Assembly: GCA_020465985.1 (NCBI GenBank)
Contig: JAANYP010002360.1
Span: 801,039-865,038 of the forward strand
Source of the DNA: Centrapalus pauciflorus
Lineage: Eukaryota > Streptophyta > Magnoliopsida > Asterales > Asteraceae
DNA: 64,000 nucleotides
Reading direction: 5' to 3'
The notes under the pieces: model-generated
Told to the model about the DNA's origin: nothing
The model's database searches: none
The model's input: only the letters and a program-made list of their open reading frames with translations
Made by a program: the position numbers and the translations under genes
Shown here: piece after piece, positions 32,228 to 44,089 of the stretch
Layout: each line of letters starts with the position of its first letter
How positions within the stretch are numbered: the first letter of the stretch is position 1

Positions 32228-35200
32228 CATATCATTGGTGGCCCATTGAACATATAATTTAAGTCTATGTCCGTTTACTTTAAATGACTCGCCACCTTTT
32301 AGGTCCTGTATCTCTACCGCACCGTGTGGGTAGATATTCGTTACAATATATGGATCTGTCCATTTACTTTTTAATTTACCGGGAAATAGTCTAAGTCTTG
32401 TGTTAAATAACCAAACTTTATTTCCTTTGGTAAATATTTTATTTTTAATCATTTTATCGTGGAAAACCTTAGTTTTCTCTTTATAAATTTTAGTGCTTTT
32501 GTAGGCTTCTCTACGAATTTCTTCCAGCTCATTTAATTGGAATTTCCTATCAACACCGGCATTATGTAAATTACAATTAGTGTTTTTGATTGCCCATAGA
32601 GCTCGGTGTTCTAATTCCACTAGTAGATGGCAAAGCTTACCATACACAAGTCTATATAGGGACATACCGATTGGTGATTTAAATGCGGTTCTGTAAGCCC
32701 ATAGAGCATCCTCTAATTTTTGAGACCTATCTTTATGATCATGTCTGACAGTTTTCTCAAGGATTCTCTTGATCTCTCTATTAGAGATCTCGACTTGTCC
32801 GCTTGTTTGCGGATGATAAGGCGTTGCTATTCTATGGTTAACTCCATACTATTTAAGGAGTTTATAAAAATGCTGATTATTAAAATGTGACCCTCTGTCA
32901 CTTATGATAGCCCTTGGAATACCGTGTTGTGCTAAAATATATCTTTTAACAAATTTGCACACAACCCGGTTATCATTAGTGCGTGTAGCTTCTGCTTCCA
33001 CCCATTTGGAAACATAATCTACTGCCACTAAGATGTATTCATATCCAAATGATTTTGGGAATGGTCCCATAAAATCAATGCCCCATATATCAAATATTTC
33101 GACAATTAATATCGGGGTCATAGGCATTTCATCTCTCCTCGCGATGCCACCAGTTTGCTGGCATCTTGTGCATCCCTTAACAAACTCATAGGCATCCTTA
33201 AATATTGTGGGCCAGAAAAACCCACACTGCAATATCTGGTGGCCAGTTTTCTTTGCGCTGAAATGGCCACCACACGCATACGCATGGCAGTGTTTAAGAA
33301 TATCTTCTTGCTTGAGCATAGAAATATTTTCTTTGTTGTGAGTTCCATTGCTCTGGCAATCTTCCTGTTACGAAATATTTAACTAGATTCGCAAACCAGG
33401 GAATTTTAGATACAGATAATAATTGTTCATCAGGGGAGGAGTCCCTGATTTGATCAGTTGAGTTTGTTAGGATTAATTGAAGCCTTGATAAATGATCGGC
33501 AACAACATTTTTTTGTGCCTTTCTTATCTTTAATTTCTAAATTAAATTCTTGCAATTGAAGGATCCACCGAATCAATCTAGGCTTGACATCCTTCTTTGC
33601 CAATAAATGTCTTAAAGCGTTGTGGTCAGAGTAGACAATTACTTTTGCCCCCCAAATATAGGATCTCAATTTATCTAGGGCAAACACTACAACTAATAAT
33701 TCTTTCTCCGTGGTGGTGTAATTGATTTGTGCCTCATTAAAGGTTTTACTTGCATAGTAAATGACCACTGGCTTTTTCTCAAATCTTTGTCCTAAAACAG
33801 CACCAACTGCATAATCACTCGCATCACACATGATCTCAAATGGTTGAGACCAATCCGGAGATTGCAGAATTGGCGCTTCGGTTAATTTTTATTTAAGCTT
33901 CTCAAATGCTTTCATACAAGCATCATCAAAATTAAACTCGGAATCTTTTGATAGAAGATTGCATAACGGCCTTGAGATCTTACTGAAATCTTTAATGAAT
34001 CACCGATAAAAACCAGTGTGGCCTAAGAATGATCTTATTCCTTTAACGTTGGTAGGGGGTGGAAGTGAGGAAATTAATTGAACTTTTGCTTTATCTACCT
34101 CCATTCCTCTCTCCGACACAATGTGACCTAGGACTACCCCTTCCTTTATCATAAGATGGCCTTTCTCCCAACTTAACACTAAGTTGGTTTCAGTGCATCT
34201 CTTTAGTACCTTTTCTAAATGTCCCAGACAATCTTCAAATGTTTTATCAAATATGGAGAAATCATCCATAAATATTTGAAGAGAACCACCCACCATATCC
34301 GCAAAGATAGCCATCATACATCGAGAAATGTGGCGGGTGCATTACAGAGTCCAAATGGCATCCTTCGGAAGGCAAAAGTGCCATAGGGACAAGTAAATGT
34401 AGTTTTCTCTTGATCCTCTGGATGGATTGGGATTTGATTGTAACCAGAATTAATATCCATCAAGGAAATAGTAAAACTTTTATCCTGCTAATTTTTCCAC
34501 TATTTGATCTATAAATGGTAGCGGAAAATGATCTTTTGAAGTAGCAGCATTAAGTTTTCTGTAATCTACACAAACTCTCCACCCAGTTACAGGCCGAGTA
34601 GTTATCTTCTCTCCTTCTTCAGTATTAATTACTGTAATTCCCGATTTCTTGGGCACAGTTTGGGTTGGACTTACCCACTTACTATAAGATATAGGATATA
34701 TAATTCCAGCGTCCAACCATTTAATACTTCCTTTTTAACTACCTCTCTCAAATTCGGATTCACCCTCCTTTGTGCATCCCAAACTGGTTTAGCTTCTGGA
34801 TCAGTAATGATTCGGTGCATACACAAAGTGGGACTGACTCCTTTTAAATCAGTTATCGTCCACCCTACTGCTTCTTTATATTTGATTAGCACTTGCAGTA
34901 GAGCTTTCTCTTGCTCTTCAGTCAGATCTGATGAAATTATGACAGAAAATGTGTCATTCTGACCTAGAAAAGCATATTTCAAATGAGATGGCAGCTCCTT
35001 CAATTCTAGAACAGGTGGTTGCTCTATTAAAGGTTTGGCTGTCTTAGGTAAATCAATAGGTAATTTTTTAGTCCTATGGGTCCATGGTGGTTGTTTTTAC
35101 TCTAGTGTGGATTCCATGACTACTGCTAACTGATCATACTCAATATGATTTAACTTGGCTAATCCATTTCCAGCAAAGAATAACTCAGTAGCATCTTTGG

Positions 35201-35749
35201 TGTTGATTAAAGAACTATGCTACTGCGCAAGCTCATCCACCATGTCTATAAGATAACATTCTGAATCAATACCAGAGACACTTGAAGCATTAAATACATT
35301 TAGTCTTAGTTTCCTATTACCAAAGGCAATATCCACAGCTCATGTCCTACAATTAATTTGTGCGTTAATCGTGGATAAGAAAGGTATGCCTATGATAATA
35401 GCCGGTTGATTATCTCCTATTGAACTTTCGGTGTTCAATACTAGGAAGTCAACTGGATAGTAAAAATCTTCAACTTTACTATGACATCTGATACAATATC
35501 TCTTGGGCACTTGGTTGAACGATCTGCCAATTGTAAGATGATATCAGTTGTCTGTAACTGACCTAGATCATGTTTATCAAACAAGTTTCCAAGTAAAATA
35601 TTAACACTAGCTCCAAGATCAAGCAATGCCTTTTTAATCTGCACATTGCCTATTGTCACTGGAATCATTGGTATTCCAAGATCTTTCAGCTTAGCAGGTA
35701 GAGAATAGAAACTACTACACTCAGTTGTTCAGTTAGATTGATCTGCTTT
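32228..35749 (-). pseudogene. pol: Athila pol, copy A: protease, RT, RNase H, integrase
   Basis: Protease LLDLGASVNIL near 35625-35590. RT begins near 35003 and has CVDYRKLNAATSKDHFPLPF and an intact FMDD (IFMDDFSIF near 34265). RNase H has CDASDYAVGAVLGQ (33825), TTEKELL and YSDHNALRHLL. Integrase has HCHAYACGGHFS, CTRCQQTGG, D in IDFMGPFP, D in ISDRGSHF and E in the strand after 32790. Breaks: a one-base frameshift near 34716 (also in copy B), further shifts near 34475 and 33990, a ~107-bp deletion near 33310 relative to copy B and a TAG near 32853. Dead copy. Confidence 0.85.
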
Positions 35750-36013
35750 ACGATCAGGGTTGTGAGAGTCTTCCTCACTTAAAGCCTTAATCTTCATGAC
35801 CGAACAGCAGATCTCTGATAAATGGAGATTAGGGATTTTAGTGTTGCTTTAGGGTATTGGGGACCCTCACTATATATAGAATGGGAATTAGTGTTACCAT
35901 CAAATCTAAAGCCCAATAGTATTAGTATATTATATAATAGCCCAATAAGTCTATTAAAGATATAAAGCCTAATAATTTAAACATATAAGTCCATCCAAAT
36001 AGATTTTCTAACA
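35750..36013 (-). repeat. 3' LTR of the decayed copia, truncated
   Basis: 264 bp matching 41654-41916. The distal ~120 bp (41532-41653 in the other LTR) are absent. It joins Athila protease sequence directly. Confidence 0.85.
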
Positions 36014-36299
36014 ATCTCCCACTTGGACTTATTATGTTTGAAATTATATTACAAAGATCCTTAGGCGCGCGTCTGTAAGTTTATCTTTAAGACTTCCGTA
36101 ATCAATCTTGTCCATTACTTGTGTCAGTGATGGAACCAACACAGCTTTTATCACTATACTATAAAAGCGACTAAACCAAGATGATCACCATACAAACACA
36201 TTTAATGACATAGATCAAGTGAGTGGAATGAAAATTCCATGAAATTTGATTGCATATTTCCAACTGGTCCAACTTTAGTCTTAAATGAGATCAGTTCAT

Positions 36300-38900
36300 A
36301 ATCCTTGTTGCAATGTAACCATAGAACTTAAGTGAGCTCAAAAACAAATTAAAACCATAAACTTTATGCTGCAGAAAGCTATAACAATTCACAATGAAAC
36401 ATTAAAAACGACATTAAATTGACTCCCACTGAACCAAGGCTACATCCGTAATAACACCTATATGAGTAACATGCTCACGAAATACCGTTGATGTTAGACT
36501 TCTGGTTAATGAGTCTGCTAACATAGGTTTTGTTCTTATATATATGTGAAAAATTGTGTATCCTGAACTCTCTCTTAACAACTAGAAACTATATAAAGTT
36601 TCTATTATTGTCAGAATAAAACACTGTTAATTTATTATCATGGTAAATACTTAGTGGTGTTTTAATGCAGTCAATACTTGCAACACCATGATAAAATTTC
36701 ACAGTCATAATCCTTTATTTGATGTCTCGTAATAAGCAATGAATTCTACAATCATGTTAGAAAGAGTTACATGAATCCAAGTACCAGACTGTCATACTTT
36801 TACTCCCACTGTCAAACACGATGCAACCAGACGTAGAATAATTGCTATTTTAGAATCCGTAAAATCAAAGTCAGAAAACTAATGATGTCACCATTTTCGA
36901 CTTTCATTGGTGAGCATATTGTATTTTGTTTTCTATAAAAGGACATCAAATGCTTAAATCTTTTGTATCTTATTTCTTTCAAAAATAGTTATTTGAGCAC
37001 TTAAATCCTTTTGGCTATAGGTGTATCTTCAAGTTTACAATCTTTAATGTTGAATCTACTCGAAACAATATCGATACAGCTCTTTTCTGACAATCCAAGT
37101 ATACTTAAAAAATTTGTTTATAACTATACGAAAAGTTGATACTAAATATGTCTCGCCAAGATCTTTCGTTAGAAATTTATTGGTTTCCAAAAACAAAACC
37201 ATATCACTATTTATAAGTATATTATCAACAATATATAGTAACATCAAGATACATTTACTCCCACTATTACTTGCAATAACTAACGATATTTACCTCAAAA
37301 CCATACAAGGTAATAATTTAATAAAAGGTTGTAATACTACTCACGGAAACCTAAATTCAAACCATAGATGGATTATTTATCTTACTGACCATAATATTTG
37401 GATCTTCAGATTCAATATCTTTAGGTCACTTTATGCAAGACGTCTCATCAATTTCTCCACTGAGAAAAGTTTCCTAACATCCATCTGATATGGCTCAAGA
37501 TCAAATTGATTTATTAGTGTCATTCTTAATTCTAAAAGAGTCATTTTAAATTTCAGAAAGAAAGTCTCTTTACAACCAATAAATCTCTTTTGAGTAAAGC
37601 CTTTAACGACTGGACAATGTTTATATCTTTCAATATTAAACCTTCTTAGTTTTAAGTATCCATATATAAGTAACCAATTGGTTTCGTACCTTCAGGTAAT
37701 TTGACAAGATTCCAAATGTCATTGTCTTTCATAGACTTTAATCTTATCTTTAACGGCATCAATCCATTACGAGAGTTAAAACATTACATGACTTTGCAAA
37801 ATATGATTTATTCCTTTTCTGTAAAGCCATTGTATTACATAAATCTTGGAGATACAACAAATGATTTTCTGGAATTACATTCTTTTACTCTCTAATGAAT
37901 TTCATTTAATGACACATCATGAGACTATTGAGGTTGTACTGTTGTGTTGTCTTGTTCTGGTCCATTGACATCAGTTGAAGCCTGAACATTGATATCTGAA
38001 TCTGGAATGATAAGTTGGAACAATGAAATAATAGAATCTCAAAAAAAATCCAATTATACTTCAAAGACAACTTTTTTAATTGTTTCTCCCCACAAACCTC
38101 AATATTCTCAATAAATCTAGCATTCCCTTTTTTTTAAACATTATTGATGTGGGGTAACAAAACTTTTCACCAAGACACCAGCAAAATAGTAGCATACCTC
38201 TCTTGAGTCCAACATATTTGGCTTGTGATGGCCTAACTTAATTTGGACGACCACATACGCACAAATGGCTAATCATAGACCTATTGTCCGTCAAAGTTCG
38301 TATGAGAATTTGGTAACTACTTTGTTGGGTACCTTATTTAGAATGTGTATTGCGATCTTAAAAATTTCTCCTTAAAGAGACTCTAGTAAAGATGAACGAC
38401 GAATCATACTCCTTACCATACCCTTAAGAGTCTTGTGCCTTCATTTTGCAAAATCATTCATGCTAGGTTTGCCTAGCGTTATGTATTGCAGAACTATTCT
38501 ACAATCTTTAAGGTAAAAGAAATAAAATATCATGTCCGTTATTTTCTTGATCCATTTTATCTGTTGTATTATCATCCATCACGATTAGATTTGACGTCTT
38601 TATATTCTTTTCAAGCTGAAATGTAACATCAACTTTAAAAGATTTTGAATAAACGTCGAATGATTGAGATTTCTTATAAACTGGATAAATGTAAAAAATA
38701 GAGTAGTCTTCAATGAACATGATATAATATATTTGTAGTTCCATTAAACCGTAGGGAATAAACCACAAATATCATTATTTATCAATTTTAAGACATCATT
38801 ATCTCTATTGATAGACAAATTTCTATTGATAGTTTGTTTTCCTTTGATGCAAATAACACAGACTTGAAAGTCTAAGTGATCAAAAAGTTCCATTTAACAC
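36300..38900 (-). pseudogene. Decayed copia pol: integrase, RT and RNase H traces
   Basis: Minus-strand traces only. Integrase: MFIEDYSIFYIYPVYKKSQSF near 38720 and the DNRSMISHLCVCGRPN stretch near 38270. RT: MLLYIVDNILINSD at about 37240, where the YVDD is corrupted to IVDN, then LTKDLGETYLVSTFRI. RNase H: EFIAYYET near 36735 and LSIYHDNKLTVFYSDNN near 36640. No frame is open for more than about 90 codons. The order IN-RT-RH confirms Ty1/copia. Confidence 0.75.
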
Positions 38901-39302
38901 AAGCTTTTGAGTTATTTGTTTAGAGATGTGTCCAAAATGCTTGTGAAATAAATAGTATGAAATCCTTACATGCTTATGTAAGTAGCATAACCGAACTTTA
39001 CCACAAAGTATGTTTAGGTACAAAACTAATTTAACCTTTAAACAAAAGTATCAATGGATATTTACCTTCATATGATCTGACATCATACCAAAAGAAGTAA
39101 ATCAAAAATTTACAATGTCATCTTTATAGAAAATTACTTGTTTGTAGTGATATCTAATTTTTATCGGCGAAAGAATCAAAAGAAAACAGAATAAACAAAA
39201 TGAAACAAATATAATCAATAATCGACTCATTAAAGAGTTTTAAATTAGAAATTTAATGAGATACCTATAACCCCATTAATTTCTAGTCTTTGGACAGAGA
39301 AA

Positions 39303-39848
39303 TTAATTGTAAGTGGTACTCTCAGTCCAATGATGAAATACTGGCAATAAATTCGGTCAAAATAACAGTCTTCCTTTGGGCCGACTATTATTCACATGAA
39401 AATAACTTTATAATTGTCACGTATCCAACATTGCATGCACATCATTATTTGACAAAATTATGCCAACCTTTGGACCATTCATAATTCGGATAAATAATTA
39501 TGTACAATCATCTATGTATTTAGAAATCAACTAATTATATAAAAGATGTTACTTTGGCAACATTCAATATATCATTATAAAACGAGACCTCAATTATAAA
39601 TGATACTCTTAGTATAATGATCAAACACTGACATCTAATCCGGTCAAACGATAGTCTTCCTTTGGGCCGACTATTGCCTACATGGATAATTAACTTTATA
39701 GTGGTCACGTGTTATCATCACATGTATGTATTATTTGGTCAAACTATGTCAACCTTTGGGTGAATCATAATCCACATAAATAATTTCATACAAACATCTA
39801 TGTATAATCAGTACAATTAATTAATATAAAAGAGGTTACTTTGGCAAC
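39303..39848. repeat. Two-copy ~287-bp direct repeat in the decayed copia
   Basis: Units about 39303-39561 and 39590-39848 share CAGTCTTCCTTTGGGCCGAC, GGTCAAA...TATG.CAACCTTTGG and a final TTACTTTGGCAAC. They lie in the leader/gag part of the element. No coding sense. Confidence 0.75.
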
Positions 39849-40289
39849 GTTTTACATCACTTAATTGACTCAAAATACTAGATTAAATCTTAAGGGTTTC
39901 ACAAGAAAAAAAAAAACAAAAATATTTATATTCACATAAGACAATACCACAATATTTCAATAACCTGAATTTGCTCAATCAATTAGATTTCTAGATTGGT
40001 AGGAAATTACTCAAATTCCTACAATATATATGGTTATTCACCCATTTAATAAAATCTATTAGATATATTGCAATTTTACGAAATATTATTGTTTATGCCT
40101 AATTTTATGTAAATATCAAATCTTTATTACGAGAACAACCGAATTTAAGCTCACAAAAATTTAGAAATTATCTCGTAACTTGATTAGCCTTAGTTAACGA
40201 CAAAAATCATTATTTACAAATATTTTGGTTCGAAACCCATTTTACCAAATATTTGAAATTCAAAATAATTTCTGAAGATATTATTTAGC

Positions 40290-41050
40290 TATAATAGTAG
40301 CACGATAAATAATTATCGAACATGACTTTTATAAATTTTCTGTAAAGAAAACTTTATTATAAATAATCATAGGACCAAAGTGTAATTATCAAGAAAAACT
40401 TTAAAACAACCAAATGATTATGGAACAAATTGTTCATCCTCAAACTATCAAATCTATCTGGATTGAACATGATCCATACCTTAATATGATCCACAATGTC
40501 TTTGATAAAATCAACTGACAAAAAATTTGTCAGTCGTAAGTTAAAAGGAACCAAATTTCCTCCAAATATGTTTTAGTATTGAATACTAATACAATAAATA
40601 ATGACAAAACATGACTTTTACAAATTTTCTGTGAGAAGAATGTTTTATTATAAAAGTCACAAGACCAAAATGTAATTATCAGAAAAACTTTAAACTAATC
40701 TTGATAATCATCAAATAAATAACTTATCCCCAAACTATCAGATTAATTAGGATAAAACAGAATCATTAATTTCTTTCATTATGTCGATCCATAAAGTCTT
40801 TAGTAATCAAAAAACCTATCTTTTTTAAAGTTTCTATTAATTTACAAGTCGATAAATATCATAAAAATAGTAACACTTTATTATAATAGTGTGTGATTCC
40901 CTTATCTAAAAGACTTTAAATCAAATGAATATTTAAATGATTATCAAATATCATTCTCAAACTTTAAATCTATACGGATCAAACATATCTGTAACTTAAA
41001 TCAATCCACAAAATTAAAATAAACTTAATTTCTTTCATTCGAACCGATTC
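40290..41050. repeat. Diverged tandem repeats, period about 289 bp
   Basis: A unit around CATGACTTTTAYAAATTTTCTGT recurs at 40321 and 40610, with a more diverged third unit near 40865. The spacing is close to that of the repeat pair at 39303-39848. AT-rich; no coding signal. Confidence 0.6.
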
Positions 41051-41531
41051 AAGTCACAAGAAGAAAACTTAAAAATTTATATAAATTATCATAGGACTAA
41101 ACTTGCAGATGCGGAGCAATCAAGAGATATATAATACCCCAAAAAATTATATTAAATTAAATGCAAGTGCAGCACTCTAAATCAATTTGCCACATCAATT
41201 CAATTGCCTTCTGTTGGTTTCTTGCATGCGGCGCTGGAAAAGACAACAAAAAAAAAGTATTTTTTTTTGTTGCAGGTCAAAAACACAACAAATATAAAAG
41301 CTACACAATTAATTATGTTTGCATGTGGCGCAAAGACACCAAACGCAGTCGCAAATTTTTTTCCTTTGACCGAGAATCATAAGATGTGCGCATAAACCGA
41401 ATCATATATATATGTGTACACAGAAATTGAATCGTATATTTGTCAAAATAATTTTATTGACAAATTAATCGACAACGAAAAAATAATAATAATCTAATGA
41501 TTCAACAAATATGGATGACTCTGATACCGCT

Positions 41532-41916
41532 TGTTAGATATACTTGAATAATAAACTGGATCAACCATATTGCTAAATCATTAAGATAAACCATAAAAGC
41601 AATAATACCTGAATCCATTGATATCGTTTTTTTATGCGGAAACCTGATGACGAACGATCAGGGTTGTGAGAGTCTTCCTCACCTAAAGCCTTAATGTTCT
41701 AGACCAAACAGCAGATCTCTGATAGATGGAGATTAGGGATCCTAGGGTTGCTTTAGGGTATTGGAGACCCTCACTATATATAGAATGGGAATTACGATTA
41801 CCATCAAATCCTAAATCCCAATAGTATTAGTTTATTAATTAATAGTCCAATAAGTCTATTAAAGATAAAGCCCAATAATTTAAAGATAAAAGTCCATCCA
41901 AATAGAAATTCTAACA
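41532..41916 (-). repeat. 5' LTR of the decayed copia
   Basis: 385 bp with TG...CA ends on the minus strand, flanked on the PBS side by a degenerate tRNA-Met complement (41518-41529). Confidence 0.85.
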
Positions 41917-42709
41917 CTATAATCATATTACGACTCTCTTGACACCCACCAACAAAAAATGTTTTGATAACCATCCATTTGGGTACCTCGTGGTGTGGAC
42001 AAGCTCTCAGTAATTCGTTCATATGATCGAACGCTTCGTAGAATTGTTCGCTCGATTTTTGTTTAAATCCGGTGATTTCCTTTCTTTTCTCGGTTGTTTT
42101 ACTAATGGAGTAATATTCATTAAGGAATTCTCGTTTCATTTGATCCCATGTTGTAAGGCTGTTGGTTGGTAAGGATACGAACCAATTCTTCGCTCTCTCT
42201 TTTAACGAGAAAGGAAATAATCGAAGTTTTAAACCGTCGGTGGTTATACCTCGAACATGGTTTGCTTTACAAATAGCTGTGAACTTAGCTAGATGTTCAT
42301 AGGGTTCCTCACTAGGCATCCATCGAAAGATCAGAATAATTTGAAATAATTGAGGACGAACTTCGGGTTCGTTCTCGTTTTCTGGATAACGAATTGGAGA
42401 TGGGTCAGTCACATCACCTGGGCGGTAATGCGACTCAACCGTACATCTCGGTTGATCACCCATTCTAGAAACTATGCGCTCGGGTTCTTCTTGATCACGA
42501 TTTCGTGGCGAAATCGGAGGGCTTTCTAAATTAGGAATCTCTGAATCGGGAATTTCTAAATCAGGAATTTCTTCCTCTTGTGCGTTTAAATTCTCCGTGA
42601 TTAATTGTTGATTTTGAATCATGACAGTCTTTCGGTTCGATCTCGCTACTTTTTCGATCTGAGATTCGAATTGTAGCGGCATTCCTTTAGCCAATCGACG
42701 TGTGTGCAT
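41917..42709 (-). pseudogene. gag: Athila gag, copy A, cut by the decayed copia
   Basis: Starts at the ATG at 42709 (MHTRRLAKGMPLQ) and runs open for about 260 codons to the insertion point. It carries the retrotransposon Gag core: AKNWFVSLPTNSLTTWDQMK, REFLNEYYSISKTTEKRKEI and SSEQFYEAFDHMNELLRACP. The N-terminal 100 residues are acidic and Pro-rich. The C-terminus with the zinc knuckle is missing in the window. Confidence 0.88.
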
Positions 42710-42924
42710 ACACTAAATAAAATACTTAAATTAAATACTTAATTAACTAATATTTTTGTGGTAAAGTAGAGGACTACAATTACCTTTTTGGATTTTAAAT
42801 TTTTTATTTGATTTTTAATAATTATAATAATAAAATAAAGACTAAAATTAACCGACGAAAGGAACTTAAACCTAATTACTTAAAACTAAGGCAACAAACT
42901 AACTTTAAACCTATACTACCGTTA
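42710..42924 (-). other. Athila leader between PBS and gag
   Basis: AT-rich, non-coding. Nothing further recognised. Confidence 0.5.
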
Positions 42925-42945
42925 CCCTCCCCGGCAACGACTCCA
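42925..42945 (-). promoter_or_regulatory. Athila primer binding site, Asp-tRNA-like
   Basis: Minus strand TGGAGTCGTTGCCGGGGA, differing by a few bases from the Asp-tRNA type site TGGCGCCGTTGCCGGGGA usual in Athila elements. Confidence 0.8.
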
Positions 42946-42951
42946 AAAGCC

Positions 42952-44074
42952 TGACGGGCCGTCGTTGTGACCCGCAGAATTAGTCCTTAAATTCACTATT
43001 TAGCTAGAGAAGTATGGGTCGAATCCATAGGGAGTGTGGTCGTAATTAGGATTAGGTTATTAGCCTTATAAGTTTATTGAAAGCATTTAAATTGTGAATT
43101 TGTGGATTTGATTGAGTTGTTTAGAGTAATGGTTTGTTATTGCTTGTAACTAAAATTAAGAACGAAGTAACTAACGAAGAAGATAAACAATCAAGAGACG
43201 AATAACCATTCACGAAATCACCACGGCATAAATATTACTCACTATAATTTCATGCAACGATCACATAGACATAATCAATTGCGCGACTAAATTAATCAAA
43301 TGTATTTTAACCAATAACTCTCGGCATAGCGTATTCAACATTAATACTAGTTTTAATCCCTAAACTAATGGACTCGACATGAATAATAACACCACTATAA
43401 ACTATCTTGCTTTTACCAATCGCAACACATAATAATAACCATAGCCAAATGTTTAACATTTGCATACACATAATAGATCTCGCTTAATACGAATACATCA
43501 AAACATAATAAATTAAAGAAGAGTAAACTTAGCCGTAGATCCTCCGCAAACGGCTAATGGGATTAGCCGCTCATCGTATGCTCGTCACAATCACAGATCT
43601 GAGCCATTGGGTAGCTTGCGAACCACCGTCTTCGTTCTCGTATCGTAGATCCAGTACGGCAGGGCTTCGGCACACTTGCAAACACGTCGGGACTTCTCTC
43701 CAGAGTTTCCCCTTCACTCATATATATAGGGAAGTCGAGATTAGGGTTTCCAGGGTTGAAAAACGCATTTTGGCACCGCACTAGCGCAGGCCTGCGCCCC
43801 CCTGCGCCCGGATGCGGCTAGGGTTTAGCTGGTGTGTGCTGGAACGTATCTGGACAGTTTGGGAGCTATTTGGACCGTAGGGTGGCGCAGGCCTCCGCCC
43901 CCCCCCCCCCCCCCCTCAGCCTGATTTGCTCTGAATTCTCTCGGATTGCTTCTGCCCTGAAATACGAACTTGGAGTAATAATATGGATTTTACGAAGTAT
44001 CGGTGTTTAAAATGATCAAAATATGACTTAGAAACCATATAAATTATAGACTTACCATCAACCAATGTGTCATC
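42952..44074 (-). repeat. Athila 5' LTR, copy A
   Basis: Lies next to the PBS. It contains the minus-strand GGATTCGACCCATACTTC stretch typical of the end of Athila LTRs, a TATATATAGGG near 43721-43731, the palindrome GCGCAGGCCTGCGC (43784-43797) and an 18-base C run (43898-43915). The partner LTR is outside the window, so the outer end is approximate. Confidence 0.65.
43898..43915. repeat. Poly(C) tract in the Athila LTR
   Basis: 18 consecutive C, next to GCGCAGGCCTCCG. Confidence 0.97.
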
Positions 44075-44089
44075 CAACAGATAGCTTGA

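Larger units (their letters stand above)
20615..35291. repeat. Segmental duplication, copy A (interrupted)
   Basis: The segments 20615-20940, 29833-31853 and 32225-35291 correspond in order to 46929-49234 and 60771-64000. They include part of the Gypsy1 LTR, its junction with Athila, the Athila accessory region and most of pol. Insertions unique to this copy are Gypsy2 and the MITE. Identity looks like about 95%. Confidence 0.88.
35750..41916 (-). mobile_element. Decayed Ty1/copia element inside Athila copy A
   Basis: On the minus strand: 5' LTR 41916-41532, degenerate PBS (41529-41518, GGTATCAGAG core), repeat-rich leader/gag region, pol remnants 38900-36300, PPT (36026-36014, AAGTGGGAGAT) and a 3' LTR 36013-35750 that has lost its last ~120 bp. 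LTR ends are TGTTAGAA...TATCTAACA. Stops and indels saturate the coding part, so it is an old insertion. The lost LTR end together with missing Athila sequence between gag and protease points to a deletion across the left boundary. Confidence 0.82.
30178..44074 (-). mobile_element. Athila-like Ty3/gypsy element, copy A
   Basis: Reading the minus strand from high to low coordinates: LTR (about 42952-44074), PBS (42925-42945), gag (42709-41917), protease-RT-RNase H-integrase (35749-32228), spacer with promoter-like signals (31850-30803), then an accessory ORF (30802-30178) cut by the Gypsy1 LTR. The DLGAS protease, the RT with VPKKSGITV and CVDYRKLNAAT, and the Asp-tRNA-like PBS are typical of the Athila lineage. 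It is disrupted by a decayed copia (35750-41916) and a MITE (31854-32224). The outer LTR limit near 44074 is approximate. Confidence 0.85.

Noticed and set aside
41161..41395. Two small overlapping plus-strand frames with Cys residues
   Set aside because: Opposite strand to the decayed copia leader; low complexity and no recognisable domain.
36014..41517. Possible host gene in the AT-rich interval
   Set aside because: LTRs, PBS and PPT enclose it and the only protein traces are copia integrase, RT and RNase H.
43557..43784. Overlapping 70-codon frames on both strands
   Set aside because: They lie in the Athila LTR over a TATA-like stretch, without family resemblance or conservation evidence.
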